From DATGPD01 sp041398565 (GTDB lineage Bacteria > Planctomycetota > UBA1135 > UBA2386), in the NCBI GenBank assembly GCA_041398565.1, contig JAWKUN010000003.1, forward strand, positions 1,302,001-1,366,000: a stretch of 64,000 nt of DNA. Direction: 5' to 3'. The position numbers and the translations under genes were made by a program. Shown in pieces: positions 34,441-43,495 of this stretch. The stretch's first letter is position 1, and each line of letters starts with the position of its first letter. Under the pieces are notes generated by a model, which was not told where the DNA came from, made no database searches, and saw only the letters and a list, made by a program, of their open reading frames with translations.

Positions 34441-36699
34441 ATGTCGAGCCAAGCGCACCGCCCCGATCCCGAGTCCGAGTCCTGCTGCGGCGCGGGCGCA
34501 CACCATGGCCACGGACACCTCTCCGCCCGGCGGAAGGTGCTGGAGACCGGTGCTGCCGAAGCAACGGGCGCCATCCACACGTGCCCGATGCATCCCGAGG
34601 TTCGTCAGACCGGGCCGGGTTCCTGCCCGAGTTGCGGCATGGCTCTGGAGCCGGTCGATGTCACCGTCGAAGAGGATGACTCGGAGTATCGCGACATGCG
34701 TCGCCGCTTCGTTTGGAGCGCGGCGCTCACGTTGCCGATCCTGGTCCTGGCGATGGGGGACATGGTGCTGCCGGGAGCACCCGTGCAGCGAACGCTGGGC
34801 GCAGCGGCACGCTGGCTCGAGCTCGTCTTCGCGACGCCGGTCGTGCTCTGGGCGGCCTGGCCGCTGTTGACTCGAGCCTGGAACTCGGTCGTCCGTCAGA
34901 AGCTCAACATGTTCACGCTCATCGGCCTGGGCGTGTCGGTCGCGTACGTCTACAGCATGCTGGCGGTGGTCGCTCCGACCGTGTTCCCGCATGGCTTCCG
35001 CGGAGAGCACGGGGTCGCGGTGTACTTCGAGGCCGCGGCGATGATCGTGGCGCTCGTGTTGCTGGGGCAGGTCCTCGAGCTGCGTGCGCGCAGCAGCACG
35101 GGCGCCGCGATTCGGTCGCTTGTCGACCTGTCACCGAGGACCGCGCGGCGCGTCGGCACGGACGGTGTCGAAGAGGACGTCCTCCTCGAAGCGGTACGAG
35201 CGGGAGATCGCCTGCGGGTGCGCCCCGGCGAGGCGATCCCCGTCGATGGCCGAGTCGTCGAGGGCAAGAGTTCGGTGGACGAGTCCATGGTCACCGGCGA
35301 GCCCGTTCCGGTCGGGAAGTCGACGGACGACTCGGTCGTGGGTGGCACGGTCAACACGACGGGGAGCTTGACGATCGTCGCCGAGAAGGTCGGGAGCGAC
35401 ACGCTCCTGGCGCGGATCGTTCGGATGGTCGCGGACGCGCAGCGCAGCCGCGCACCCATCCAGAGACTCGCCGATCGGGTCGCGGCGTGGTTCGTGCCGG
35501 CCGTCATCACCTGTGCCGCGCTTTCGTTCGTGGTGTGGAGTGTCTGGGGCCCGGAGCCACGCCTTGCCCACGGCCTGCTCAACGCGGTTGCCGTGCTGAT
35601 CATCGCCTGCCCGTGCGCCTTGGGCCTCGCCACGCCGATGTCGATCATGGTGGCCACCGGCCGCGGCGCGCAGCTCGGTGTCCTGTTCCGCGACGCACAG
35701 GCGATCGAGAGCCTGCGCGACGTGGACACGCTGGTCGTCGACAAGACCGGCACGCTCACGCTGGGGCAGCCGAGGCTCACGCGCGTCGTGTCGCGCCAGA
35801 GCGGCGAAGAGGATGCGATCCTGCACTTGGCTGCCAGCCTCGAGGTGCGAAGCGAGCACCCGCTGGCGCGAGCGATCGTCAGCGGCGCCGAGGAACGCGG
35901 CGTGCAGCCGGCCGACGTTCACGACTTCGAATCGATCACGGGGATGGGCGTCACGGGGCGGGTCGGCGCGAAGCGCATCGCGCTCGGCAACGAGGGGGTC
36001 ATGGACCGTGCGAGCGTGACGATTCCCGAGTCTCATCGTGCGCAAGCCGACCGACTGCGGCACTCGGGCGCGACCGTGATGTTCGTCGCCGAAGATGCAG
36101 AGTTCGTCGGTTTGCTCGCCGTGTCGGACCCGATCAAGGAGTCCACGCCCGCGGCGATCGAAGAGCTGCACGGCATGGGCATGCGCATCGTCATGCTGAC
36201 CGGAGACAACGCGCGGACCGCCGAGGCGGTGGGGCGCGAACTCGGAATCGACGAGGTTGTGGCCGAGGCGTTGCCCGACCGGAAGCTGGCGACGATCGAA
36301 CGGCTCCAGCGCGAAGGCGCACGAGTCGCGATGGCCGGCGATGGGATCAACGACTCGCCAGCGCTCGCGAAGGCCGACGTCGGCATCGCCATGGGAACCG
36401 GAACCGACGTCGCCATGGAGAGTGCCGCGGTCACTCTGGTCAAGGGAGACCTTCGCGGGATCGTCCGCGCGCGCCTGCTGAGCACGGCCACGATGCGGAA
36501 CATCAAGCAAAACCTGGCCTTCGCGTTCGGCTACAACGCCGCGGGCATCCCACTCGCGGCCGGTGCGCTCTACCCGCTGACCGGCTGGCTCTTGAGCCCG
36601 ATGGTCGCGGCCGCGGCGATGAGCCTGAGCTCGGTCTCGGTGATCGGCAACGCGCTGCGGTTGCGGGCGGCTCACGTGGGCGCCGAGGCGCGATCCTAG
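34441..36699 (+). CDS. copA: Copper-type P1B ATPase (heavy-metal exporter)
   Basis: A 752-residue P1B-type ATPase that exports metal using ATP. The N-terminus is His/Cys-rich (ESCCGAGAHHGHGH), followed by a heavy-metal-binding HTCPMHPEVR...CPSCGM domain in place of the usual CxxC HMA domain. The membrane metal site is C390PC392 in IIACPCALGLATP, diagnostic of Cu(I)/Ag(I) pumps. Catalytic Asp434 lies in DKTGTLT, with TGE in MVTGEPVP, SEHPLA for nucleotide binding and GDGINDSPAL at the hinge. Eight membrane helices fit the CopB/CopA group. ATG at 34441 begins directly before the His-rich tail; an earlier in-frame ATG (34381) adds 20 unconserved residues. Isolated between a decayed region and tRNA-Phe, it may have been acquired. 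Confidence 0.94.
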   Translation: MSSQAHRPDPESESCCGAGAHHGHGHLSARRKVLETGAAEATGAIHTCPMHPEVRQTGPGSCPSCGMALEPVDVTVEEDDSEYRDMRRRFVWSAALTLPILVLAMGDMVLPGAPVQRTLGAAARWLELVFATPVVLWAAWPLLTRAWNSVVRQKLNMFTLIGLGVSVAYVYSMLAVVAPTVFPHGFRGEHGVAVYFEAAAMIVALVLLGQVLELRARSSTGAAIRSLVDLSPRTARRVGTDGVEEDVLLEAVRAGDRLRVRPGEAIPVDGRVVEGKSSVDESMVTGEPVPVGKSTDDSVVGGTVNTTGSLTIVAEKVGSDTLLARIVRMVADAQRSRAPIQRLADRVAAWFVPAVITCAALSFVVWSVWGPEPRLAHGLLNAVAVLIIACPCALGLATPMSIMVATGRGAQLGVLFRDAQAIESLRDVDTLVVDKTGTLTLGQPRLTRVVSRQSGEEDAILHLAASLEVRSEHPLARAIVSGAEERGVQPADVHDFESITGMGVTGRVGAKRIALGNEGVMDRASVTIPESHRAQADRLRHSGATVMFVAEDAEFVGLLAVSDPIKESTPAAIEELHGMGMRIVMLTGDNARTAEAVGRELGIDEVVAEALPDRKLATIERLQREGARVAMAGDGINDSPALAKADVGIAMGTGTDVAMESAAVTLVKGDLRGIVRARLLSTATMRNIKQNLAFAFGYNAAGIPLAAGALYPLTGWLLSPMVAAAAMSLSSVSVIGNALRLRAAHVGAEARS

Positions 36700-36911
36700 G
36701 TAGCAGAAACCGGCACCGAGCAGTTCAGGATACGAGCGGATCGGCTGCCGCCCCCTGCGAGAGTGCTGGGGTCAGCTCTGCGCCGGTCGTCCAGGCCGCG
36801 CACGGATCGGCTGACACGCGTGATGCGCGGCGGCCACACTGGTGTCGGCGAGGCTCCTCGGTGGCGGCGCCGTTGGCCGCGGCCAAGCCACGAACGCGAG
36901 CACCCCATGAC

Positions 36912-36987
36912 TGGTGGGCAGGGCCGGAGTTGAACCGGCGACCCCAGCATTTTCAGTGCTGTGCTCTACCAGCTGAGCTACCTACCC
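36912..36987 (-). tRNA. tRNA-Phe (GAA)
   Basis: A 76-base tRNA on the minus strand. Acceptor stem GGGTAGG pairs with CCTGCCC, discriminator A and an encoded CCA (36912-36914). The D-arm GCTCAGCTGGTAGAGC, anticodon loop CTGAAAA giving anticodon GAA, and T-arm GCCGG-TTCAACT-CCGGC are all complete. Confidence 0.97.
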
Positions 36988-37026
36988 ACGAGGGGCGGCG
37001 GACGATAAGGAGCGGGCGCACGGGGA

Positions 37027-37374
37027 TCAAGGGCGTGCGCCAAGTTCGCGGCGGCGCGACCTGCTCGCCGCGACGGCCGCGGTCTGCCACTCCTGCATGC
37101 GGCGGTCGAGCAGGAACGGGCCGAAGGGCAGGAGTGCGGCGACGAACACCTGGGCCAGGCGCGAGGTCGGCCAACCGAGGCGGTGGGTCCGCCACAGGGC
37201 GGCACACAGGAGCACGAAGAGCACGCCGTGGATCCAGCCGCAGACGGTGACGGCGCGCGGCATGCCGGCGAAGTGGCGCAGCGGCATGGCGACGCCGAGC
37301 AAGACCAGGAACGACACTCCCTCGACCAGGGCGATGCGGCGCAGCAGTCCAACCGTGTCGCCCACGTGGGTCAC
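37027..37374 (-). CDS. DUF3817 membrane protein
   Basis: A 115-residue protein of the DUF3817 family with three hydrophobic segments. Family signatures are RRIALVEGVSFLVLLGVAMPL and GWIHGVLFVLLCAAL. Function unknown. Its GTG start (37374) overlaps the TGA stop of ribF as GTGA, so it is translationally coupled to ribF; the reason for the pairing is not evident. It is the last gene of a def-ribF-DUF3817 set. Confidence 0.88.
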   Translation of the reverse strand: MTHVGDTVGLLRRIALVEGVSFLVLLGVAMPLRHFAGMPRAVTVCGWIHGVLFVLLCAALWRTHRLGWPTSRLAQVFVAALLPFGPFLLDRRMQEWQTAAVAASRSRRRELGARP

Positions 37375-38330
37375 GCCTCTTGCAGCATGGCGCGGGCGCG
37401 GGCCACGTCCTTGGCGATCTGCGTGCGGAGCGCCTCGGCGCTGGCGAAGGTCTGCTCGCCTCGCAGCGCCGCGACGAAGCTGACCTCGAGGGTGGCGCCG
37501 TAGAGGTCGCCCTCGAAGTCGAGCAGGTGTACTTCCAGCACCGTCGGCCCGTCCTCGCCGGCGAACGTCGGTCGCCGGCCGTGGTTGGCGACCCCGGCGT
37601 AGGTTTCGCCGTCGTGGATGACGTGCACGGCGTAGACACCCAGCGGGGGCAGCACGCTGCTCTGCGGCACCAGGTTGGCGGTGGGGAATCCGAGCTGGCG
37701 GCCGCGCCGGTCACCTTGCTCGACGACGCCGAAGGCCGACGGGTAGCGGCCCAAGAGACGGCTGCTGAGTTGGAGGTCGCCGCGCTGGATGGCCTCGCGG
37801 ATCGCCGTCGACGACACGGGCCGGCCGTCGATCGCCAGCGCTTCGCTGGCGCGGACCTCGAAGCCGAGCTGCTGCCCGAGCGTGGCGAAGCGCGCCGGCG
37901 TGCCCTCGCGGTCGCGACCGAGGTGCGAGTCGAAGCCCAGGAGCAGGCCGCGACAGCGCAGGCGCTCGGCGAGGATCCGGCGCGCGAACGCGTCGGCGGT
38001 CATCGAGCGCAGGCGCTCGTCGAAGTCGAGCAGGACGAGGCGCTGCACGCCAGCGCGTCGGAGCAGGCGCAGGCGGTGCGGCACGCTCACAAGCTCCGGC
38101 GGGGCTCGGCCGCGCAGGAGAGTGTCGGGATGGCTGCGGAAGGTGATCGCGGTCGGTACCGCGTCGAGGCGCGACGCCATCTCCAGCAGCTCGTGCACCA
38201 GGCGCAGGTGGCCGAGGTGCACGCCGTCGAAGACGCCGACCGTGACCGCCGAGTGCGATTCGCGCGCCTCGCCGTAGAGGGCGACGAGGTCGAGCGCCAG
38301 CAGGTTGTCGAGGCCTTCGACGACCCTCAT
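37371..38330 (-). CDS. ribF: Bifunctional riboflavin kinase / FAD synthetase
   Basis: Makes FMN from riboflavin and then FAD. The N-terminal FAD synthetase domain has the HxGH-type nucleotidyltransferase motif GVFDGVHLGHLRLV and ends with the conserved SSTAIREAIQRGD. The C-terminal riboflavin kinase domain has GRQLGFPTANL and GVYAVHV, GVANHGRRPTF and LEVHLLDFEGDLYG. The length of 319 residues is typical. ATG at 38330 overlaps the stop of def as ATGA. Immediately followed by DUF3817 with a further four-base overlap. Confidence 0.96.
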   Translation of the reverse strand: MRVVEGLDNLLALDLVALYGEARESHSAVTVGVFDGVHLGHLRLVHELLEMASRLDAVPTAITFRSHPDTLLRGRAPPELVSVPHRLRLLRRAGVQRLVLLDFDERLRSMTADAFARRILAERLRCRGLLLGFDSHLGRDREGTPARFATLGQQLGFEVRASEALAIDGRPVSSTAIREAIQRGDLQLSSRLLGRYPSAFGVVEQGDRRGRQLGFPTANLVPQSSVLPPLGVYAVHVIHDGETYAGVANHGRRPTFAGEDGPTVLEVHLLDFEGDLYGATLEVSFVAALRGEQTFASAEALRTQIAKDVARARAMLQEA

Positions 38331-38836
38331 GCGGCGCCGAACTTGCGCTCGAGTTCGGCGAGGCGTGGCCGGATGCGGACCTTGTCGACAGGGGTGAAGC
38401 GGTCGACGAACAACACGCCCTTCAGGTGGTCCATCTCGTGCTGCACGATGCGGGCGAGGAACTCCTTGAAGGTCGCTTGGTAGGCGGTGCCCTTCTCGTC
38501 CAGATAGGCGACGGTGATCTCGGTGGACCGCTCGACCTCGCCGTAGATGCCGGGGAAGGAAAGGCAACCCTCCTCGCCGAACTCGCGTCCCTTCTGCCGC
38601 TCCACCCTGGGGTTGACCAGCACCTTCTCCTCTTCCGGGTGGGCGGGGTCGCCGGTCGGGTTGAGCACCAGGAGGTTGAGGTCGAGGCCGACCTGGGGCG
38701 CGGCCAGCCCCACGCCGCGCTCGGCGTACATGGCCTCGAACAGGCCGCGGGCGGCGTCCACCAGCTTCTGGTCGAAGGCGGTGATGTCGCGGCCGCCGCG
38801 ACGGAGGAGCGGATTGGGGTAGACCAGGACCTGCAT
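38327..38836 (-). CDS. def: Peptide deformylase
   Basis: Removes the formyl group from nascent protein N-termini. All three motifs are present: GVGLAAPQVG, EEGCLSFPG with the metal-binding Cys, and QHEMDHLKG with two His ligands and the catalytic Glu. It is 169 residues, normal. ATG at 38836 precedes the typical start QVLVYPNPLLRR. First gene of a coupled def-ribF-DUF3817 cluster; divergent from the TPR gene at 38999. Confidence 0.97.
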   Translation of the reverse strand: MQVLVYPNPLLRRGGRDITAFDQKLVDAARGLFEAMYAERGVGLAAPQVGLDLNLLVLNPTGDPAHPEEEKVLVNPRVERQKGREFGEEGCLSFPGIYGEVERSTEITVAYLDEKGTAYQATFKEFLARIVQHEMDHLKGVLFVDRFTPVDKVRIRPRLAELERKFGAA

Positions 38837-38998
38837 GCGAGTTCGGGGCGGCGCCAGCCGGGTGGCCAGGCGGGGCAGACAGTACGCCGGCCAGCGGGTC
38901 GCGCAAAGAGGCAGGTGGGCCCGGCGCCGCCGGCCGTTGCGTCGACCGTGGCGGGCAGCTACCATCCCGCGCCCGTTTTTGCGACCGGCGCCCACCGC

Positions 38999-40336
38999 AT
39001 GGACCTCAGCAAGCACCTCGAGAAGGCCGACGAAGCCGTCAAGAAGCGCAACTACGCGATGGCGGCCGACATCTACTCGAAGCTGTTGGCCATGCAGCCC
39101 GACAACGGCGAGGCGCGGGCCGGGTTGCGGCGCGCCCTGTTCAAGAAGGCCGAGGCCAAGCGGCCATCCAAGGTGGTGGCCATGGTGGGTGGCGGCGTGC
39201 ACCTGCTGAGCGGCGCCGTGTCGCGCTTGTTCGGCAAGCACGCGGCCGCGGCCAAGGCCTACGAGCGCTACCTCGCGCTCGATCCGCGCAACGAGGTCGT
39301 CAACGTCAAGCTGGGCGACTCGCTGGAGCGGGCCGGCTACAAGCGCTCGGCGCTGGCCGTGTACCACGCGGTCGCCGAGGTCGACCAACACGCCCTGGAG
39401 GCGGCCAAGCGCGCCGGCGCTCTGCTGCAGGGCGAGGGGCGATTCGAGGATGCTCTGCAGATGTACGAGCAGGTGCTGCGCATCGACCCGCGCGACCAGG
39501 ACGCGCTCAAGGCGCGCAAGAACCTGGCGGCGGAGGGCGCCTTGAGGAAGACCGGCCTCGAGCAGGCCAAGCACACCCGCGACCTGCTGAAGGACTCCGA
39601 GGCCCAGCGCCAGATCGAGCGCGACGCGCGCCTGCAGCTCTCGGCCGCCGAGATCGCCGACGAGCTGACCAAGCTCGAGGAGCAGCTCGCCGAGCGCCCC
39701 GACGACGGCAAGCTCCTGCGCCGCGTGGCCGAGCTGCGCCGCATGGACGACGACGCGCAGGGAGCGCTCGATTGCCTCGAGCGCGCGCTGCAGCTCGAGC
39801 CGAACGACGGCGACCTCGCCGACAAGGTCGGCGACCTGCGCCTCATGGTGCAAGAACGGCGCGTGGCGGCGGCGCGCAAGGCCGGCGACGAGGCTGCGGC
39901 GGGACGCGCCCGCCAGGCGCTCGCCGAGCTGCAGGCGGGCGAGTACCGCCGCCGGGTGCAGCGCAACCCGACCGACCTCGGTCTGCGCTACCACCTGGGC
40001 GCGGCGCTGGTGCAGCTCGAGCGCCTCGACGAGGGCATCGCCGAGCTGCAGCAGGCGGTCAAGGATCCGCGCGCCAAGATCGAGGCCTGGCTGCTCCTGG
40101 GGCAGGCCTTCCGCAAGAAAGGCCTCGACGACCTGGCGCAGGGCCAGCTACAAAAGGCGCTGGACGCCGCCGGGCCGAGCGGCAAACTCGGCAAGGACAT
40201 CCTGTACGAAATGGGCAGCCTGGCCCAGGCCGCGGGCCGTCGCGATCAGGCACTCTCGTACTTCTCTCGCATCCTCGAACAAGACATCGGCTTCCGCGAC
40301 ACCGCCCAGCGGGTCGACCAGCTGAAGTCGGCCTGA
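38999..40336 (+). CDS. Cytoplasmic TPR-repeat protein
   Basis: A 445-residue protein built of TPR-like helix pairs with no signal peptide. Clear units include YAMAADIYSKLLAMQPDNGE, AAKAYERYLALDPRNEV, FEDALQMYEQVLRIDPRDQD, ALDCLERALQLEPNDGD and LDEGIAELQQAVKD. Residues about 190-250 are highly charged and likely coiled coil (LKDSEAQRQIERDARL). It presumably acts as a scaffold; partners are unknown. The start ATG (38999) comes directly after a region lacking conserved sequence. Located 30 bases upstream of rpsT, same strand, so co-transcription is possible. Confidence 0.9.
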   Translation: MDLSKHLEKADEAVKKRNYAMAADIYSKLLAMQPDNGEARAGLRRALFKKAEAKRPSKVVAMVGGGVHLLSGAVSRLFGKHAAAAKAYERYLALDPRNEVVNVKLGDSLERAGYKRSALAVYHAVAEVDQHALEAAKRAGALLQGEGRFEDALQMYEQVLRIDPRDQDALKARKNLAAEGALRKTGLEQAKHTRDLLKDSEAQRQIERDARLQLSAAEIADELTKLEEQLAERPDDGKLLRRVAELRRMDDDAQGALDCLERALQLEPNDGDLADKVGDLRLMVQERRVAAARKAGDEAAAGRARQALAELQAGEYRRRVQRNPTDLGLRYHLGAALVQLERLDEGIAELQQAVKDPRAKIEAWLLLGQAFRKKGLDDLAQGQLQKALDAAGPSGKLGKDILYEMGSLAQAAGRRDQALSYFSRILEQDIGFRDTAQRVDQLKSA

Positions 40337-40366
40337 CGCACGAACCGACCAACCCCAGTCCCGCAC

Positions 40367-40630
40367 ATGGCTCACAGCAAGCAAGCGCGCAAGCGCATCC
40401 GACAGAACGAGACCCGCCGCCTGCGCAACAAAGGGCGCTCCTCCGAGATGAGGACGCTGATGAAGCGCCTGCAGGAGGCCGTGGCCAAGGGCGACAAGGC
40501 GACCGCCGTCGCCATGCTGCCGACGGTCTGCAAGAAGATCGACAAGGCGGCCAAGACCCACGTGATCCACAAGAACACCGCGTCGCGCAAGAAGAGCTTG
40601 GTCGCGCGTCTGGTGGCCGGCGTCGCGTGA
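40367..40630 (+). CDS. rpsT: 30S ribosomal protein S20
   Basis: An 87-residue basic protein beginning MAHSKQARKRIRQNETRRLRN, the standard S20 start that binds 16S rRNA, and ending with TASRKKSLVARLVAGV. Length and composition are typical. No Shine-Dalgarno sequence is visible before the ATG, as for most genes in the window. Confidence 0.97.
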   Translation: MAHSKQARKRIRQNETRRLRNKGRSSEMRTLMKRLQEAVAKGDKATAVAMLPTVCKKIDKAAKTHVIHKNTASRKKSLVARLVAGVA

Positions 40631-40633
40631 CGC

Positions 40634-40649
40634 GCGCGCGAGTGCGCGC
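40634..40649 (+). terminator. Short GC hairpin between rpsT and the flagellin gene
   Basis: GCGCGC-gagt-GCGCGC, directly after the rpsT stop and nine bases before the convergent flagellin stop. Compact and strong but without a U-tract. Confidence 0.35.
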
Positions 40650-40658
40650 TGACCGCTC

Positions 40659-41489
40659 TCAGCCCTGGATGAGCTGCAGGGCGATCTGCGGCTGCACGTT
40701 CGCCTGAGCCAGCATGGCCGTCGCGGCCTGCTGCAGGATCGAGTTGCGGGTGAGCTCCGCTGTCTCCTGAGCGACATCGACGTCGCGCACGCGGCTCTCG
40801 GCGGCGCTGAGGTTCTCCGACTGGATGCGCAGGTTCTGGATGGTCGCGACCAGCCGGTTCTGCACCGCGCCGAACGCGCCGCGCACCCGTGCCACGGTGT
40901 TGATGGCGTTGTCGATCGCCTGGATGGCGATGGTGGCCGACCCCGTTGCGCCGACGTCGATCGTGTCGATCCCCAGGGTCGAGGACAGGGTGTTCGACAG
41001 GGTCAACAGGATCGTGTCGATGCCCGAGGTGACACCGATGCCGACCTGGAACACCAGCGTCGATCCCGAGCCGTCGAGCAGGTTGACGCCGTTGAACGTC
41101 GTCGAGCGCGCGATGCGGTCGATCTCGTTCACCAGATCCTTGAACTCGGCGTTCAGCGTGTCGCGGTCCTGGGCGCTCACCGTGGCGTTGTTGGCCTGAA
41201 CCGCCAGCTCGCGCAGGCGGACCAGGATCGCGCTCACCTCGTTGAGGGCGCCCTCGCCGGTCTGGGTCAGCGAGATGCCGTCCTGGGCGTTGCGCACCGC
41301 CTGCTCGGTGGATCGGATCTGGGCGCGGAAGCGCTCCGAGATCGCCAGGCCGGCGGCGTCGTCGGCTGCCGTGGCGATGCGCAGGCCCGTGGACAGGCGC
41401 CGGAAGTTGGCCTGTAGGCGCTCCGTGGTTCGAGCCAGCGCGCGCTGCGCGTTCAGCGAAGCGATGTTGGTGTTGACCCGAAGGCCCAT
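40659..41489 (-). CDS. fliC: Flagellin (short form)
   Basis: A 276-residue flagellin. The N-terminal D0/D1 region (GLRVNTNIASLNAQRALART through LSTGLRIATAADDAAGLAIS) and the C-terminal D1/D0 region (SENLSAAESRVRDVDVAQE to QPQIALQLIQG) are highly typical. Only about 90 residues separate them, so the surface-exposed D2/D3 domains are almost absent, as in minimal flagellins. ATG at 41489 begins the conserved block; a purine-rich aagggaga lies about 13 bases upstream and may be a ribosome-binding site. No other flagellar genes are in the window, and flagellin genes often stand alone. Confidence 0.96.
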   Translation of the reverse strand: MGLRVNTNIASLNAQRALARTTERLQANFRRLSTGLRIATAADDAAGLAISERFRAQIRSTEQAVRNAQDGISLTQTGEGALNEVSAILVRLRELAVQANNATVSAQDRDTLNAEFKDLVNEIDRIARSTTFNGVNLLDGSGSTLVFQVGIGVTSGIDTILLTLSNTLSSTLGIDTIDVGATGSATIAIQAIDNAINTVARVRGAFGAVQNRLVATIQNLRIQSENLSAAESRVRDVDVAQETAELTRNSILQQAATAMLAQANVQPQIALQLIQG

Positions 41490-41660
41490 TGCCGATGCGT
41501 CTCCCTTGCCTTGCCGACGGCCGCGGTTTGCCGCGCCGTCCCCAGGGCGTTGTCGGCGTCGGCTTGAGCGCGACTTGCGCCGATTCTCGGATTGCGCCTG
41601 CAGCCGCGCGGCGACCGGCTGGTGCCACCGGTGCTTGCCGGAGCGGCGGCCCGGAAACGC

Positions 41661-41701
41661 ACGACGCCCCGGTGTCGGAATCTCCGACACCGGGGCGTCG
41701 T
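41661..41701 (-). terminator. 19-bp perfect hairpin between the squalene-oxidase-repeat gene and flagellin
   Basis: Arms 41661-41679 and 41683-41701 are exactly complementary around a three-base loop. It lies 32 bases past the stop of the gene at 41733-43265 and 170 bases before the flagellin start. The only U-rich trace after it on the minus strand is gcgtttcc. It most likely ends the upstream transcript and isolates the flagellin promoter. Confidence 0.6.
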
Positions 41702-41732
41702 GGGCTTCGACGCGCGGTCGCGCCGTTCGCGC

Positions 41733-43265
41733 TCAGCGTCCGCCGAGCACGCGCGAGTAGCGGTAGTAGGCTTCGAGGGTGAGCACCAGGATGGCCGTCG
41801 CGTAGACGCGGCCGCCGTCCTGACCCCAGGCGTCCTCGGGGTCCCACGAGCCCTTGAAGTTCTCGTCGGTCCGCTGGTGCTTGACGACGGCGTCGTTCAC
41901 CGACTTCGACCACTGGTCCCACTGCGAACCGCCGACCTGGTACATCGCGTAGGTGCCGTAGTACCAGTAGTAGTGGTCGACCCAGGAGCCCTTGGTGTCC
42001 TTGACCCACTGCGGCGGCTTCTTCATCAGGACCTTGGCCTGGCTCTCCATCATCGGGTCCTTCTTGGGGTCGTGGCCCAGGAAGTACTTGCACAGCAGGC
42101 CCACCGCCGTCATGCACTCGGTGCGCTCGGCGGGGAAGTCGAGCTCGTGCTGCCCCTTGTGGCGCGACGACAGACCACCCTTCTCGATGTAGCCGGTGCG
42201 GCCGTTGGCGTCGGTCATCTGGTCGATGTAGGAGTCGGCGTACTCGAGCGCCTTCTTGTCGATCTGCAGGTGGAACTCCTTGGCCGAGATGTAGGCGAGC
42301 ACCGCCCAGCCGGTCACCGAGATGTCGCTGTCGCCGCCCTGCTTCTGGTAGCGCCAGCACCCGTACGGGTTGCGGTGCGCCTCCAGGTAGTTGATCGCCT
42401 TCTGCGCGTTCCCCCTCAGCGACCGGTAGTTCGACAGGCCGAACGCCTCGCACATGGCGAGGGTGGCGATGACGTGGTCGTAGATGAAGTGGTGCGAGGC
42501 CTCGGTGCCGATCAGGCCGGTGTCCTCGTCCTGCTGCGAGCGCAGCCAGATGATGCCGCTCTTGATGACGTCCTTGTAGGGGCCCGACTTCATCGTGCTG
42601 CCGTCGCCCAGGAAGGCGAGCAGCGCCAGGCCGGTGACACCGACGTCGTGCAGCGGGTCGCCGGGGCCGGTGCAGGGCGTGCCGTCCTCGTCGTGCTTCA
42701 TGAACTCGTCGGCGTCCCACTTGCCGTCTTCGTCCTGGTGGTCCTTGAGCCACTGCAGGCCGGCTTCGATGGCCTGCGCCGTGAGCTTGCCGCCACGGCC
42801 GCCGAGCTTGCCGCGGCCGCCGGCGCGCCCGCCGAACTTGCCCGCCGCACCGCCGCCGAGGCCGACCGCGGTGTTCCAGGCGTTGCTGTCGAACGCCGAC
42901 TCCACCGACGACTCGGTGGCCTCGAAGGTCTCGGCCTCCGGCTGCTCGTTCTCGGCGACCTCGGCGTCCTGCAGGGTGGGCTCCTCCTCCGGAACCTCTT
43001 CCTCAGGCTTCTCCTCCGGCTTCTCTTCCTCGACGATCTCCTGCTCCGGCGGCTTGATCGCCATGGTCGTCTTGACCTCTTCGGCGAGCCTGGTCTCGGC
43101 CGGGATCAGCCAGAGCAAGAGCACGACGACGGCGTGGATGGCGATCGACAGCGCCAGCCAGGGGGCGTGGGCGAGCTGGTCCGCCATGATCTCCTGGAAG
43201 GTCGGCTCGTTGTCCAGGAGAGGGTTCCGGTGGTGGTGCTCGAGTTGGAGTTTGGTCGGATCCAT
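41733..43265 (-). CDS. Membrane-anchored squalene-oxidase/prenyltransferase-repeat protein
   Basis: A 510-residue protein. One transmembrane helix (about 40-57) follows a short cytoplasmic tail. An acidic Glu/Pro-rich linker (about 70-135) and a Gly/Arg-rich stretch (GGRAGGRGKLGGRGGKL) follow, then a toroid of squalene-oxidase/prenyltransferase-type repeats from about 165 (ALQWLKDHQDEDGKWD-like QW units, YGCWRYQKQGGD, VTGWAVLAYISA). Such proteins are common in Planctomycetes as apparently non-enzymatic domains; the DxDD motif of true cyclases is not evident. The linker resembles TonB-like periplasm-spanning regions. ATG at 43265 is preceded by an open frame of low-complexity sequence back to 43691, which I exclude. 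Confidence 0.88.
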   Translation of the reverse strand: MDPTKLQLEHHHRNPLLDNEPTFQEIMADQLAHAPWLALSIAIHAVVVLLLWLIPAETRLAEEVKTTMAIKPPEQEIVEEEKPEEKPEEEVPEEEPTLQDAEVAENEQPEAETFEATESSVESAFDSNAWNTAVGLGGGAAGKFGGRAGGRGKLGGRGGKLTAQAIEAGLQWLKDHQDEDGKWDADEFMKHDEDGTPCTGPGDPLHDVGVTGLALLAFLGDGSTMKSGPYKDVIKSGIIWLRSQQDEDTGLIGTEASHHFIYDHVIATLAMCEAFGLSNYRSLRGNAQKAINYLEAHRNPYGCWRYQKQGGDSDISVTGWAVLAYISAKEFHLQIDKKALEYADSYIDQMTDANGRTGYIEKGGLSSRHKGQHELDFPAERTECMTAVGLLCKYFLGHDPKKDPMMESQAKVLMKKPPQWVKDTKGSWVDHYYWYYGTYAMYQVGGSQWDQWSKSVNDAVVKHQRTDENFKGSWDPEDAWGQDGGRVYATAILVLTLEAYYRYSRVLGGR

Positions 43266-43495
43266 GGGATCGAGCTCGTTCGTACGAGTTTCGCGAGAGG
43301 GAACGCCGACCGGCACACGCGCAGGTCGGACGCCGGGATGAACGGGCGCCGGGTCGGGCGGTTCAGGGGGAGGGGAACTTAGCGGCCCGCTGCCAGCGGC
43401 GGAAGGCGCCACGAACACGAAACCGCACCGTCCGTCACCGTCAGGCAAGGGCTGGCACGGTCCGGTGCGGTCGTCGCCGCGGGCCGCCGCGCGCG

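Noticed and set aside
33491..36912. A duplicated tRNA-Phe 3' end marking the far edge of an island
   Set aside because: I looked for the tRNA 3' sequence between 33491 and 34440 and found none.
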